Position numbers and translations under genes: made by a program
Assembly (NCBI RefSeq): GCF_002865645.1
Contig: NW_020194615.1
Location: forward strand, 806,001 to 870,000
Direction: 5' to 3'
DNA from: Hyaloscypha bicolor E
Taxonomy: Eukaryota; Ascomycota; Leotiomycetes; Helotiales; Hyaloscyphaceae
Length of the DNA stretch: 64,000 bases
Notes under the pieces: model-generated
Seen by the model: the letters and a program-made list of their open reading frames with translations, nothing else
Database searches by the model: none
Told to the model about the DNA's origin: nothing
In this document: positions 1-10,244 of the stretch, one piece after another
How the letters are laid out: each line of letters opens with the position of its first letter
Position numbering within the stretch: position 1 is the stretch's first letter

Positions 1-660
1 AATAAGGTAATTTTAAAAAAATTAAATTAAAAATAAAAATAAAAGAAAATAAAAATAATAATTTAGGAAATAAGAATATAATAGAAAAATCTCTCTATAT
101 TAAAGAACTAATAGAACTATCTATTTCTATTTTAGATATAAATCTATATTAAATTATTCTATAATATATCTTTATTTATTATTACTAGTTTTAGATATAT
201 CTTTTACTAACTAGTAATTTTATATATATTTTTATTTATTATTACTAGTTTCAAATATACTTTCTACTAGCCGGCTATTCTAAGTATATCCTTATTTAGT
301 ACTACCGGTTTCGGGCACGCCTTCTATAAACTAGTAACTTTATATATTTTAATTTATTTTTACTAGTTTCGAATATATTTCTTACTAACTAGCTATTTTA
401 AGCAAGTATATCCTCTATAACTAATTCTCTAATCCGATATAATTTTGTTTTTCTATATATATCTTATATATATAAAGCTAGTTATATATTAGTAAGAGTA
501 AAAAGAAAAAATAAAGAAGTATTATAAATAATAATATAGAACTAGTATAATCTTATAAGAATAATTTAGAAGTATTATAGTTAATTATATTATAAATTAT
601 CTATACTTAGAAATATAATTTAATTATATATACGAGTTTTATAATAGATAGTAATAAAGG
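1..660. repeat. AT-rich RIP-mutated block
   Basis: Very AT-rich sequence with no open frame of useful length. Most of it looks like a transposon relic worn down by C-to-T changes. It contains the tandem repeat listed separately at 165-403. I see no LTR, terminal repeat or protein motif that would name the original element. Confidence 0.6.
165..403. repeat. About 60-bp tandem repeat, four copies
   Basis: Four successive units of about 60 bp share the core TTATTTATTATTACTAGTTT, then a TTCTACTA-like block and an ACTAGTAATTTTA-like end. The third unit keeps GC-rich versions of the same positions (CCGGTTTCGGGCACGCC), while the others read T or A there. RIP therefore hit the copies unevenly. Confidence 0.6.
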
Positions 661-810
661 AACTTAAGTTAGGTATAGTTATACCTGCAGAATGCGGTAT
701 TTTGGTTATGGGCGATTTTTAGTGGGGTGCATACGTGCCACAAATCAGATATCGAAGGTCGAAAACCAGATTCGAAAATCGCTTGGTCTTCTGATCCTTA
801 CGGCTTTCCG

Positions 811-1757
811 TAGAAGAGTTCACTGGCCAACCGCCCAAACTACTCAACCGCCCAACCTAAAAATCTTAATATTTAATCAACGCCTTAATAAAATTATGAT
901 TCCTATTAAATACTAATACTTTATAGTATTCTCAATCCCCTAATAGCTATATATTACTTTAAAACTTTACGGTGTTAATAAAATTATTTATTTAGTAGCA
1001 TTTTCGGCATTTTCCTACTAATTTTTACCCCACCCATTCCCATCCTTTACTAATTCCTATATAATTAATTAAATATCTTATATAACGTCCTCAATTCTTT
1101 ATTTATATATGGCTTAATATAAGAGAGTATATTAGAAGGTTTTTTGCATTATTATAATAATACTTCTTATTAAATTTTCTTTAGGGTAAGAATTAGTAAC
1201 TTGCATTTAATGGGGTAACAAGCCTAAATTTGGGTACCTAATTCTTGGGGCAAAGAATCGCTCACACCATATAAATATTCAATTATAATTTAGGTACTAT
1301 TCGAATTTTCAATTATAAAAACTCGTATATTAATCGAATTCGCTATTATATAGTAAACTTTATGCCTCCTTTTAATTAGCTAGCTACTTCTTGCCTTACT
1401 AATAAACGCTATCTTGCCTTTGCATCTTATACCTTTGGTTTTGCTCCATTAATTCGATCTCAAAGGGTTTCGTATGCAATTCCATACTCTCGTACATTTC
1501 CCAATGGATTTAGTCTTCTTGTAGTCGAGATATCATCGTGAGCCGTCTATAATCGCACGCTCCCTGAGAGCTCGTTGGGATTGTCCGCGAATTCGGTATG
1601 GTGATATTTCTTTACAGACATGTTGAGGGGCTAAAAAAGCTTTAGAAGACAGTTGATTTGATAGTAAAATATTATGTGGGTGTTGAATTATGATTTTTGG
1701 AAAACAGCGATTTTGGGCGGTTGGGTGGTCTGGGCGGTTGGCCAGTGAAACCTTCTA
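811..1757. mobile_element. Non-autonomous TIR DNA transposon (MITE-like)
   Basis: The two ends are inverted copies of about 48 bp. The left end has TTCACTGGCCAACCGCCCA at 819-837. The same motif, reverse-complemented, ends near 1749. A TA dinucleotide lies at both outer edges (811-812 and 1756-1757), which fits a TA target duplication of the Tc1/mariner/pogo type. The interior (about 0.9 kb) is AT-rich and carries no transposase frame, so it would depend on a transposase elsewhere. The family assignment is an inference from TA plus TIR only. Confidence 0.7.
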
Positions 1758-3066
1758 GTGAGGCAACCTCCAAGTGGAACCGAGCGGTTTAATCCGCAGA
1801 GCCTCAACCCCAAATTTCCCACTTATCCTCCCATTCGCCACAAGCTGTGGTCCCAAGACGTGGGATACCAAGTCCTCAAGAACCGCCGGCCCTCCACACC
1901 CTCGATTCCGATGAACAAAAGGGGTAAAATTGTGCTTCCATTAATCCAGAACAATTCCACTAGATGGGCTGCCTCTCAGCCGCTATCGTTGGGAATCCAC
2001 GGCATTCTTGAACCTCATGTTCCAGTCCCAATCGCTCGATACACCCTGCCGAACTGCACAACACCCTTTCCAAATATCCGGCATCTTATTCCTTTCAAAG
2101 GCGCCTGCCATTGCCACAACAGCCCTCCGTGTTGGCCTTCGAGTCCTCTCCCAGCGCCTGTGGGTAGACGTCAGTCTGCGACTTCCCATTGCGCCATCCC
2201 CATTCTATTCCAGCGAGCTAAATCCAGAACCCAAAAATGAGCAGCAACCAAATCAAACGCCATTCCAGTAACCCAAGCTGCTCGGCCTTGATCTGTCTGG
2301 CCATACTTCAGCGGACTCTTCGCGCCTTCCGCTTTGACCACGACCGAGATGAGCCAAATTTTCTCGATCGAATACTATCCCATTGCCTCTTGCTAGTATC
2401 TCTGTTACTCTGGATGAGATGCTGACGCTGTAAGTCCCACGCCCTGATTCTCAAGATGCCAACCCCTTTGCGGCAGACTCTCCATATATTTCCTCTCTGC
2501 AGACGCGCGTCCGACCTCGAATCGACAGGACCCTCTCCACGACCCATCTGCACACGATTTCAATCGACCTCTGGATTTTCTCGCGCCAGCAGTCGCTGCA
2601 GATTGGAGGCGCGCGCTTACATCCACGAGGCGGGGACTCTGCTCACATCGGGACCACCATTTCCTATCCTGAACAACTCCTAGTCGCAGCCAGGGCGCAG
2701 ACTCTTCATCACATACCACAGCGATACTACACATGCTAACCCAATCGTATCCACATCTCGGTACAGCATAATCTCAGCCCCACATCGAGGCCCTCGCAGC
2801 CCAGGGCAGACCTAAACCAACTCGTCATTCCATTGATCACTACGATTGCTCGAAATATAGGGTATTGGGAATGGACCGTGTTTTGGGCACAAGGAATGGA
2901 GGAGATCAACATCGAAAGCAAGCATACCCAAGCAGATGATGCTGTAACAGACCTTCAATTACCATACAGATTCATACTTTACATATCACATTTCATTTAT
3001 GATACGAAAATGCTCTACTACCCAGACCCCAGTAACATCTTCCTACGCAACTACTTCATGAAGCAA
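1758..3066. other. Balanced-composition stretch without a convincing gene
   Basis: Several frames of 60-160 codons are open here on both strands, the longest on the plus strand at 1758-2240, but none shows a recognisable motif. The overlapping open frames look like chance in GC-balanced DNA. An old degenerate gene or non-coding transcript cannot be excluded. Confidence 0.4.
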
Positions 3067-3350
3067 TATCCTCCATTGAGGACATCTCCATTGAGAACGT
3101 ATCTCCATTGAGAAACCGTCTTTATTAAGAAACTATCTTTATTAAGAAACTATCTTTATTAAGAAACTATCTTTATTAAGAAACTTATCTCTATTAAGAA
3201 ACCATCTCTATTAAGAAACCATTTTTATTGAGAAACCATCTTGATTGAGAACCCATCTCTATTAAGAAACTATCTTTATTGAGATATTATTTCCAGTAAT
3301 TATCTCCACTGAGAAACCCTCTCCATTTAGAAACCATCTTCATTAAAGGC
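3067..3350. repeat. 17-bp minisatellite
   Basis: About sixteen imperfect copies of a 17-bp unit, consensus ATCTTTATTAAGAAACT, with central copies identical and flanking copies drifting (for example ATCTCCATTGAGAAACC). It lies just 3' of the minus-strand gene relic at 3372-4022. Confidence 0.85.
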
Positions 3351-3371
3351 ACCCTTATCAGGGAAACATTG

Positions 3372-4022
3372 CTACGCCGATCTTCCTGGTCCTGACTTTT
3401 CTAGACTGCCACCCTTACAATCTCCAATAGAATCACCCTCACTGGTATTGCCATCTTCTTTACCTTTTTGCCACTTCAGAAAACGCTGGTGAAGATTCGA
3501 CCACTCGCTCTGTGAGATAGCTGCTTCTCTCATCTCCGCAACTGTTGGTTTTGTCTGGTTACGGGCGTGCACTGCTTTCTGATTTGCTTGACTAAGCGCG
3601 ATTATGGTCTTCAGCGCAACCCTCTGGATCGCTGAAATCTCTGCAAGAGACGTTTTAATTGTCGACCCTATCCCATTCTCCCTGTCGACAAGATCCTAGT
3701 AGACTTCCGAAGCTTCAATTTGACCCTGAAGCTTCTCTTCTGATTTCCTGAGGTTGGCTGTTGTCCACGACTTGTGGATGAAGATCTGCTTCAGGGCTTC
3801 CCCGAACTTTTCCGGATCTGCCCTTGCTGCCTTGCCTCCTGGTTGCACCTCGTTCAATCCACTGTCCCAGATTATGGATCCTGAGAGCATGGCGATCATT
3901 ATCTCTGCCAGCTTCAACTGGTTTGGTTTCCAAAGCTTAACAATCGGTAGGCATACTGATTCGAAGCGTATCTTCAACTTCTTCAGAGAGCTGGGTGAAT
4001 TTGCAAAGATACGGATGTGCTA
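3372..4022 (-). pseudogene. Helical-protein gene relic with in-frame stops
   Basis: On the minus strand one frame runs from about 4022 to 3372, interrupted by a TAG at 3696-3698. The product on both sides of that stop is of uniform quality: basic and acidic helical residues, no membrane segment, ending in GRSA before the final stop. The codon before the break is tyrosine, and the TAG is what a C-to-T change in CAG (Gln) would give. Upstream of 4022 more in-frame stops (TAG, then TAA) appear. TAG at the upstream edge could alternatively be part of a 3' splice site. I do not recognise the family. It is read as the 3' end of a decayed gene. Confidence 0.5.
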
Positions 4023-6033
4023 GTCTGATTGCAGAAGCTCGATCAATTAAAAAACCCTGAGCAGAAGCCGACTACTTCAAGTCGCTTTCTTATTCCTATC
4101 TTCACACTCAAAGAATCCTCCGAGGATCAAGCGTTAGGAGAAATAGCTAATCGTTGAGGCGGTTTGAGATGACATTTTGGCCAATCTAATGACACTTCAA
4201 AAGTCTAGGCTTTGATGCAGCGATAATTGAACTTGCAGCCCGAATTATGGCTCCACGTTACGCGGTTATATTTCTGAGTGTTCTATTGAGCTCGTTGGAG
4301 ACACATGTCCGAATAGGGGTAATATTTATCTTGTCCAATTAACACGAATGCAGTGCTAACTCGAAAACTGTTCCACGCCAGAGGACGCATGTGTTTAAAG
4401 ACCACTGATCATAGAGCACATCGAACGTGCCCAGAAAATGGTGTTTCCCATCCACGCTGTAGGGTTACGCTCGCTTAGCAATGTTGACTTAAAACTCCAA
4501 CCTCATACAACATCGACACTCGGATCCGACAACCTTAATCAAACTCCTCTCACTCGTAACAGTGGATGCCATATTCCAGACCCTACTCATGAGATTCTTC
4601 TCGCCGAAAGACATTACGGCAGCGCATGTTCGCCGTTGAAGGATGTATGATCCCGTGACTAAAAAAAGCCTGCATTAGTTCTTCATCAACCCCGCACCCC
4701 GCGTCGGAAGCTTCCGCGATCCATCACTTGCGGCTCAAAACCCGCCGCTTACTTTGACGACAATTGCCTTCAGCATCAGTATTTTTGTGATCAAATAGAA
4801 CATATGCAAACAATATTGCCTAGAACGCGATCAAGTTTCATCGTATCTGCCCGAATTGGCTTGGAAATACCATTGTTTCGTATAAAATGAAAGTACAAGG
4901 TGCATTTTTCACGATCTTGGCCAGCCCTCTTGCATTAACTCTTGCTTGCCAATCTGTGCATTGTTGGGCACATATGATGGGATGGAGGCCCTGTCTCTAC
5001 ACATATCTCGATTGTTTGATACCGATCCAGTAGGCTCACAATACCTCAGCCTCCGCCCAAAATTCCTCCGAGTACGCTTCAGTCGAACGAACTCCAAACG
5101 ACCCTTTTCAGGACTACGGGTGCTCCAGTTCCAAGCCCCAGAAACAACCCTCACTCGGAGAAGTCGAGTATTCGGGGTACAAGAAGCCACTTACCACCTC
5201 TGCGCAGTTGTTTGCCTTTCGCAGAACGGCAACCCGAGTGAACATATTCGAACGTACTGGAAGGATAGCACGGAGATTGTTCCAGCTGAAGTCGGCGACT
5301 ACCAAAACAAGGAGCCACACATAGCCAACGCACAGCAGTGGGCCATTCAGCACAAGGGGTAATACATGCTCTTCTACTATCGAGTTCTCCAACCAGAAGC
5401 TTGGCCAGACTCTGAGATGAACCAGAGCGCACCGGATACGAACAGCGACCCTGGCACAACCGGCCAGCATCACCAGCATCGCACTTCAAGAAGCAAAATC
5501 GGTCTAATTAAATGAATGCCTCATAACCTCTCTGCACATCTAAACACATCTAAACACGTGTAACTCTCCTGCTTAAAAGGAATTCTTCTTCCTCTCCAAA
5601 CATGCCTATTTCTGGTATGCGTAGATAAAAAACCATAGACCTGTAGGAAACGCTTAAGTAGTTGTACGAATGTCTTGGGACGATTCACGACAGGCAGAGA
5701 GGATGCACGATGCATGCCGCCCAAAATTCAAGGACACCCATGTCCAACATATTGTTTCCAGGGGGTTTCAAATCTTGATCTTCTTGGGAATAGGATTCGA
5801 TGAGAATAACCTGCAATTACGTGGACTACACAGGTTCCATGTGTCGCTGGTGCACCATGCCATGGCATGATGCGCCGTCTCAGGGGTATGACAAACTCCA
5901 GAACGCAAGTTTTTTGTCTGTCCCCTGCAACAACCCATAAATAAACAAATTCAACCCCCATATCTTGACCTCTTCTTGAACATACATCAAATTATTCATT
6001 TCACCTCACATCAGTTACCTTGACCAAGGCAAT
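4023..6033. other. Intergenic stretch, only weak open frames
   Basis: No recognisable gene. Between 4909 and 5489 both strands are open for about 90-140 codons. The minus-strand frame at 5114-5479 contains a hydrophobic run (LLCVGYVWLLVLVV) that could be the remnant of a membrane protein, but no family motif supports it. The last few hundred bases are presumably the 3' flank of the methyltransferase gene that ends at 6034. Confidence 0.4.
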
Positions 6034-7317
6034 TCAGCCCCTTTTCTTCGGCCAATAGGGCTGCTTCTTCCGACCATCGTTCCGAGTCTTAGTAAAGTCC
6101 TGCCTCTCCAACGCACTAGCCTGAATCTTCCAAACAGGAATCGCCAACTCAATAAGCTTAGGACCAAACTCACCCAGCACTTTTTTCACAGCCTCAACAT
6201 CCATTTCAGGATCTTTTTCTCCTGTTCCTTCATCACCACCAAATGTCGCACGAGACCAACTCTTCTTCCACTCTTCCAGCGCAGCGTTTGCGTTCTCAGC
6301 CTCTGGTTGTACATTCTTAGCCACGAGGTAGAAAGTGGATCGAACAGCATGTTTCTTGTATGGTTTGAACAACTGAATACTTGCAAATGAGTTGAATTGG
6401 TGAAGTAGATGTACTACGTCCCAGGCATCTGGTCTGCGAAGTAAGACAGCCATTGTCCCTCCCGGAATGATCCGCTGCATAGCTAGGATGAGCTGAGATG
6501 TCGTCAGACGCGTTCGTTCGAATTCTCGTCTGTGCTCAGATCGCTCATGACTCCTGAGAACGGCACCGCCACAGAAAATGAGCTGGAAGCGTTGATCAAC
6601 GAAGGGGCGCTCAGCGAGGAAGAGGGAGTGGTCTGGATGACTCGTTGGAATGGTCCCGATGCCGAACTCACTCGCGAGCATGGTGATGTCCATATATTTG
6701 ACGTATTCAGCAGATAATGTGAACCAGTTTTTGTAACCGCCAATTTCGGGAGGGAGAGTGATGCCATAGGCGATCGCGTCCGGGTTGTACTCCAAGGTGC
6801 CCCACGTGAAGCCGCCTGGTGCCATGCATAAGTCCAATACCTGGAATGGTTGAGTACCAAGGTCTCCTGGGGTCAGAGCGCTTGTTTTCGCCTGCATTTC
6901 CTCCGCGATTTGCTTTGTCATATCGTAGAATGCTAGCGCTGAATCATCTGTGGCTTTGTCCGATTGTTCACGTCGATTCTGCCAATATCTGTCTCCTTCG
7001 GGATTGTCCCAACCCTAAAATGGTATTAATAAGTGGCCAAAATTGATGCTAGTCGTGGTGCAACTACCTTTTTCCTAACTGCCTCGAGTCGTACAAAAGT
7101 TGGACTGTTCTTAGCCAGATATTCTGCTAGAGTTCTATTTGGGCCAGTCGACAAACAGGGTATGTCTCGTCGTAGTTCTGACATGGCAAATGTGCTGGAA
7201 TCCGTCTGACACTAAAGAGAAGAATCAGTGTGAGGAACACAGGAGCCTGTAAGTATGTGGCCTTACATTTGATTCCAAAGCTGGCGCATCGCTTGGCGGA
7301 GTGTTTTGGGCCTCCAT
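6034..7317 (-). CDS. FtsJ-fold SAM-dependent methyltransferase-like protein
   Basis: Three exons (7317-7267, 7211-7068, 7014-6034) joined by 55- and 53-bp GT-AG introns in phase give a 391-residue protein. The class I SAM-binding motif is clear (VLDLCMAPGGF), as in FtsJ/RrmJ-type RNA 2'-O-methyltransferases. A later GGTMAVLLRRPDAW strand and an HAVRSTFYLVA strand match the FtsJ core order. The K-D-K-E catalytic residues are not conserved: the Asp after motif IV reads CGG, the Lys position is Leu, and the Glu position is Thr or Phe. The C-terminus is basic (KKQPYWPKKRG). The start is the first in-frame ATG; the frame stays open upstream to the edge of the TIR element near 7456, so an earlier spliced start is possible. 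The protein may bind SAM or RNA without 2'-O-methylating. Confidence 0.75.
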
Positions 7318-7455
7318 CAAGATTTCTACGAGTTTGTGAAGAGACTTTAGACTGTCAAGCTTCGAGAAGGCAGCCTCACATGATGGTGCCCTTGGCGAAG
7401 TTTTCCATGAGCTTCCAAGATATGTTACACAAGAGCGGGGGTTACAGCCACATGC

Positions 7456-7998
7456 GAAAAAACAGTTCCAGCCCCATTTTTAAGCGAACCCTACCAAAAC
7501 ACGTTTTCTCAAACAACGATTTTACTACCTATCGACTATGCTATAATCTCTTTTTTAAACCATTATTCCTCTTATAGAAAGAAGGGGGAGCGCAAGGCGA
7601 TAAATTTAAGCTATAGCGCACGTATTCTAATCGCATTATTGTGAAATTATTTACAAAACTATTAAAATAAGTTCTTGCTGCATTTCTTGAATTTTTGGTA
7701 TGTTTTTCTAATAATTCGCCGACTACGCTATGATCTCTTATTTAAATTATAAGCCGACTTATATAATGGATAGGGGCAGCTTGCAATTAATTTAAGCCTA
7801 GGTGCACTTATTCTAGAAGCGTGGTTATAAAGTTATTAATAAAAAGGCTTTTTTTTGAGTTAAAGTCAGAGAAAAATCGAGAGGCGAGGAGTAGCGAGGA
7901 GATACGGGGTCTAAAAACTAGAGGGTAGTAAAATCGTGGTCCTGCAAAAACGCGTTTTACTAAAGTTCGCTTAAAAATGGGGCTGGAACTGTTGTTTC
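7456..7998. mobile_element. Second non-autonomous TIR element
   Basis: About 75-bp inverted ends: ACAGTTCCAGCCCCATTTTT at 7462-7481 and its reverse complement ending at 7992, with similarity continuing inward to a TTTTACTACC block. The interior is AT-rich and has no transposase. A clean target duplication is not visible (TA follows the right end, GC precedes the left), so the exact termini are uncertain. It lies directly upstream of the methyltransferase gene. Confidence 0.75.
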
Positions 7999-8366
7999 TA
8001 CGGAAAGCGATAGAACTAGCGAGTGGCATACTTCAGCTTGAAAATTTCGATGGCAACCATTCTTCACCTCACACCGGAGTGATTTGCAAGGCACAAAAGC
8101 ATTCAAACAGTATGACACACTCCCAGGTTCATGGAATTTCATTGGAATCATTAAACATTACACATTACACATTCAGTCCAACCCGACCGAGATCCAACCA
8201 CCTTTGCACTCCAATTCAGCCCTTCAGCACCTCACTCTCTACCGCATCAACGTTAGCATTGCACAGATTTCCCCCAGGTGTGACTTACAGAGGTTTCAAT
8301 TTCTCCATTTCTGTTGCCAAGTTTACCATGGAAGTAACCGTACAACAGGCTTGACCATTCGTATGA
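7999..8366. other. Non-coding spacer
   Basis: Short stretch between the TIR element and the 38-bp minisatellite. A minus-strand cysteine-rich frame (8151-7999) runs into the element, but it cannot be joined confidently to the methyltransferase exons. Confidence 0.35.
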
Positions 8367-8592
8367 AGTCCCGCACACAGGAGCGATGGACCTTGATATC
8401 ATGCAGTCCCGAACACAAGAACGATGGACCTTGATATCATGCAGTCCCGAACACAAGAACGATGGACCTTGACATCATGAAGTCCCGCACACAAGAACTA
8501 TGGACCTTGACATCATGCAGTCCCGAACACAAGAACTATGGACTTCGAATCATAAAGTCCCGCCCACAGGAGCGATGGACCTCGACGTACGT
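8367..8592. repeat. 38-bp minisatellite, six copies
   Basis: Units begin with AGTCCCG at 8367, 8405, 8443, 8481, 8519 and 8556. Each contains ACAAGAAC(G/T)ATGGACCTTGA. The array sits just downstream of the stop codon of the minus-strand zinc-knuckle gene, in its probable 3' UTR. Confidence 0.9.
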
Positions 8593-8633
8593 GCAACCGG
8601 TAGCCTGCGCTGGAGATCGAAGACATCGACCTT

Positions 8634-10244
8634 TTATTTTCGGAACTGAGGTTCTTTCGAGCAGAACTCTCTCAAGTGTCGATGGCTTCCACAATTGCCA
8701 CACGGATATGGACATGCACGCCAATGGTGGTCCTGTGCCCCGCAATTGTCGCAGGAATCCTCCCCTGGATTTGAAGTCCGGTTCCCGATTGGAACTAGGT
8801 TCCCAGTGACCCGATGGCCATTTGTCTCGCTGCGACCTCGTATTGGAGGGGGCATGGACCGCTCGTCGGCTCTTCCGCGGATTTGAAAATGTCTTTGCGG
8901 AGGCTGGGGGTTGCTGGATGTGCAATGGCTGTCATGATGGTCCTCATATGACGGCCGATCGGTGTCTCTGCTGCGTCGGCGTGGAGGGCCTCTGCTGTTT
9001 TGCTGGCTGGTGTCTGTGCTCCGCCGAGGAGGGTCTCTGTTGCTGAGTTCAGAAGATCCTGGTTGCGGTTGGTTGTCTCTCGAGTGACGTTCACGAGACC
9101 GCCCCTTGTCCTCCGTAGGGGGCTTGCTGTCTGGCGACGCTGGCAACGTTCCCTGTCGCCGCACCAATTCGTAGATCGTCTTGGATTGGTTGTTGAGACG
9201 TTCTATGACTTCCATGGGGACCAAAACCTGCCGCTGTGTAGTGCTGCTGGCGATGCGTTTCTTCGCTGGCTGGGTGTAACCGCTTGCACCCTTGCGCTTC
9301 TTCCCATGGCCGTGTCCTAGCCCGTTGGCCTTGCGCTCGCGAGCCTCTGCCTCACGCTGCATTTGCTCTTGGTTCTTCACAAACGCAGGCTTCCTATCTG
9401 GCATTGGTACGTCGCCAGTCTTCGGATCACTTCTTGGCGGCCTGGGAGCATTGGGCGAGATCTGAGGCTCGAGGCTTGCCAAGTCCCCATTCCACGAAGG
9501 ATCCTCAAACATCCCATTCTCTGTCCATTGCCAAGCTCTCTTGAATCTCGCTGCCATTTGCTTGGAAAACTCCGCTGACCATGGAGGGTTATTCACCGAC
9601 CCAGTGGGGCCGATGAATTTGCCATTCTCGAGCCTGAATTGTCCGCTGAGCAGGTCCCGATCATGTTCGATGGGCGGCTTGCATGCTCTCAGTCTGATCA
9701 GGTAGTGATAGGCATCCCTGGCTGTACATCCTTTCGGGCATGTGGCTAAAGAATGTGTCCTGTCACCATAACACTGCGGACAACCCGGAATGTACCCGTT
9801 GGGTCCTGGCGGCCCTGGGCATCTAGACATCTGATGACCGCGTCGACCACACCAGAAGCAGATACCATTTACCGGTCTACCTGGTTGACCCAGCTGCCCG
9901 CCTGCCATCCCATTGGAATTTTCTGCGCTCCATCCTAGCCCCTGAATGATCGCTGTCACCTCATCGACCCTATGCCCCTGGACATCAATTTCGACGCCCT
10001 CCATTGGGTGTGAGGTTGAAGCTGAAGGCTGTATGTCTGGGGCTGAGGGTATGATGCTGTTCCTGCTGCGAGGCGCTGAGCGATGCTCCAGCCTCTGTCG
10101 ATTGCTGTCTCTGCTTTGGGCTCTTGGAGCAAACTCCCGAGGCTGTCGAGGGTCGCTGTTTGGCTGTTCGAGCATATCGACCTCATGGAGGTTGGTATAC
10201 CCTTGAGCTGTAGAATTGTCGTCTGGCTCTTGGTCGGATGCCAT
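8634..10244 (-). CDS. CCHC zinc-knuckle protein, four knuckles
   Basis: Single-exon frame of 536 residues from the ATG at 10244; the frame is open a little further upstream but without an ATG. Two CCHC knuckles lie near residues 125-170 (CFWCGRRGHQMSRC and CPQCYGDRTHSLATC) and two at the C-terminus (CDNCGAQDHHWRAC and CGNCGSHRHLREFC). Between them is a low-complexity, Arg/Ser/Pro/Gln-rich linker with a bipartite basic stretch (KKRKGASGYTQPAKKR) that resembles a nuclear localisation signal. CCHC knuckles bind single-stranded RNA or DNA, so a nuclear RNA-binding role is inferred. No capsid, protease or polymerase domain is present. It could be a host gene or a domesticated Gag/ORF1-like protein. 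Confidence 0.75.
   Translation of the reverse strand: MASDQEPDDNSTAQGYTNLHEVDMLEQPNSDPRQPREFAPRAQSRDSNRQRLEHRSAPRSRNSIIPSAPDIQPSASTSHPMEGVEIDVQGHRVDEVTAIIQGLGWSAENSNGMAGGQLGQPGRPVNGICFWCGRRGHQMSRCPGPPGPNGYIPGCPQCYGDRTHSLATCPKGCTARDAYHYLIRLRACKPPIEHDRDLLSGQFRLENGKFIGPTGSVNNPPWSAEFSKQMAARFKRAWQWTENGMFEDPSWNGDLASLEPQISPNAPRPPRSDPKTGDVPMPDRKPAFVKNQEQMQREAEARERKANGLGHGHGKKRKGASGYTQPAKKRIASSTTQRQVLVPMEVIERLNNQSKTIYELVRRQGTLPASPDSKPPTEDKGRSRERHSRDNQPQPGSSELSNRDPPRRSTDTSQQNSRGPPRRRSRDTDRPSYEDHHDSHCTSSNPQPPQRHFQIRGRADERSMPPPIRGRSETNGHRVTGNLVPIGNRTSNPGEDSCDNCGAQDHHWRACPYPCGNCGSHRHLREFCSKEPQFRK

Noticed and set aside
1..660. Telomeric or centromeric repeat
   Set aside because: No TTAGGG-type array; the sequence is a RIP-mutated 60-bp tandem repeat.
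1758..2240. 160-codon plus-strand frame as a gene
   Set aside because: No motif, overlapping open frames on both strands, and composition typical of chance frames in GC-balanced DNA.
5114..5479. Minus-strand hydrophobic frame as an RTA1-like membrane protein
   Set aside because: Only one hydrophobic run is present; no conserved family residues or splice pattern could be found.
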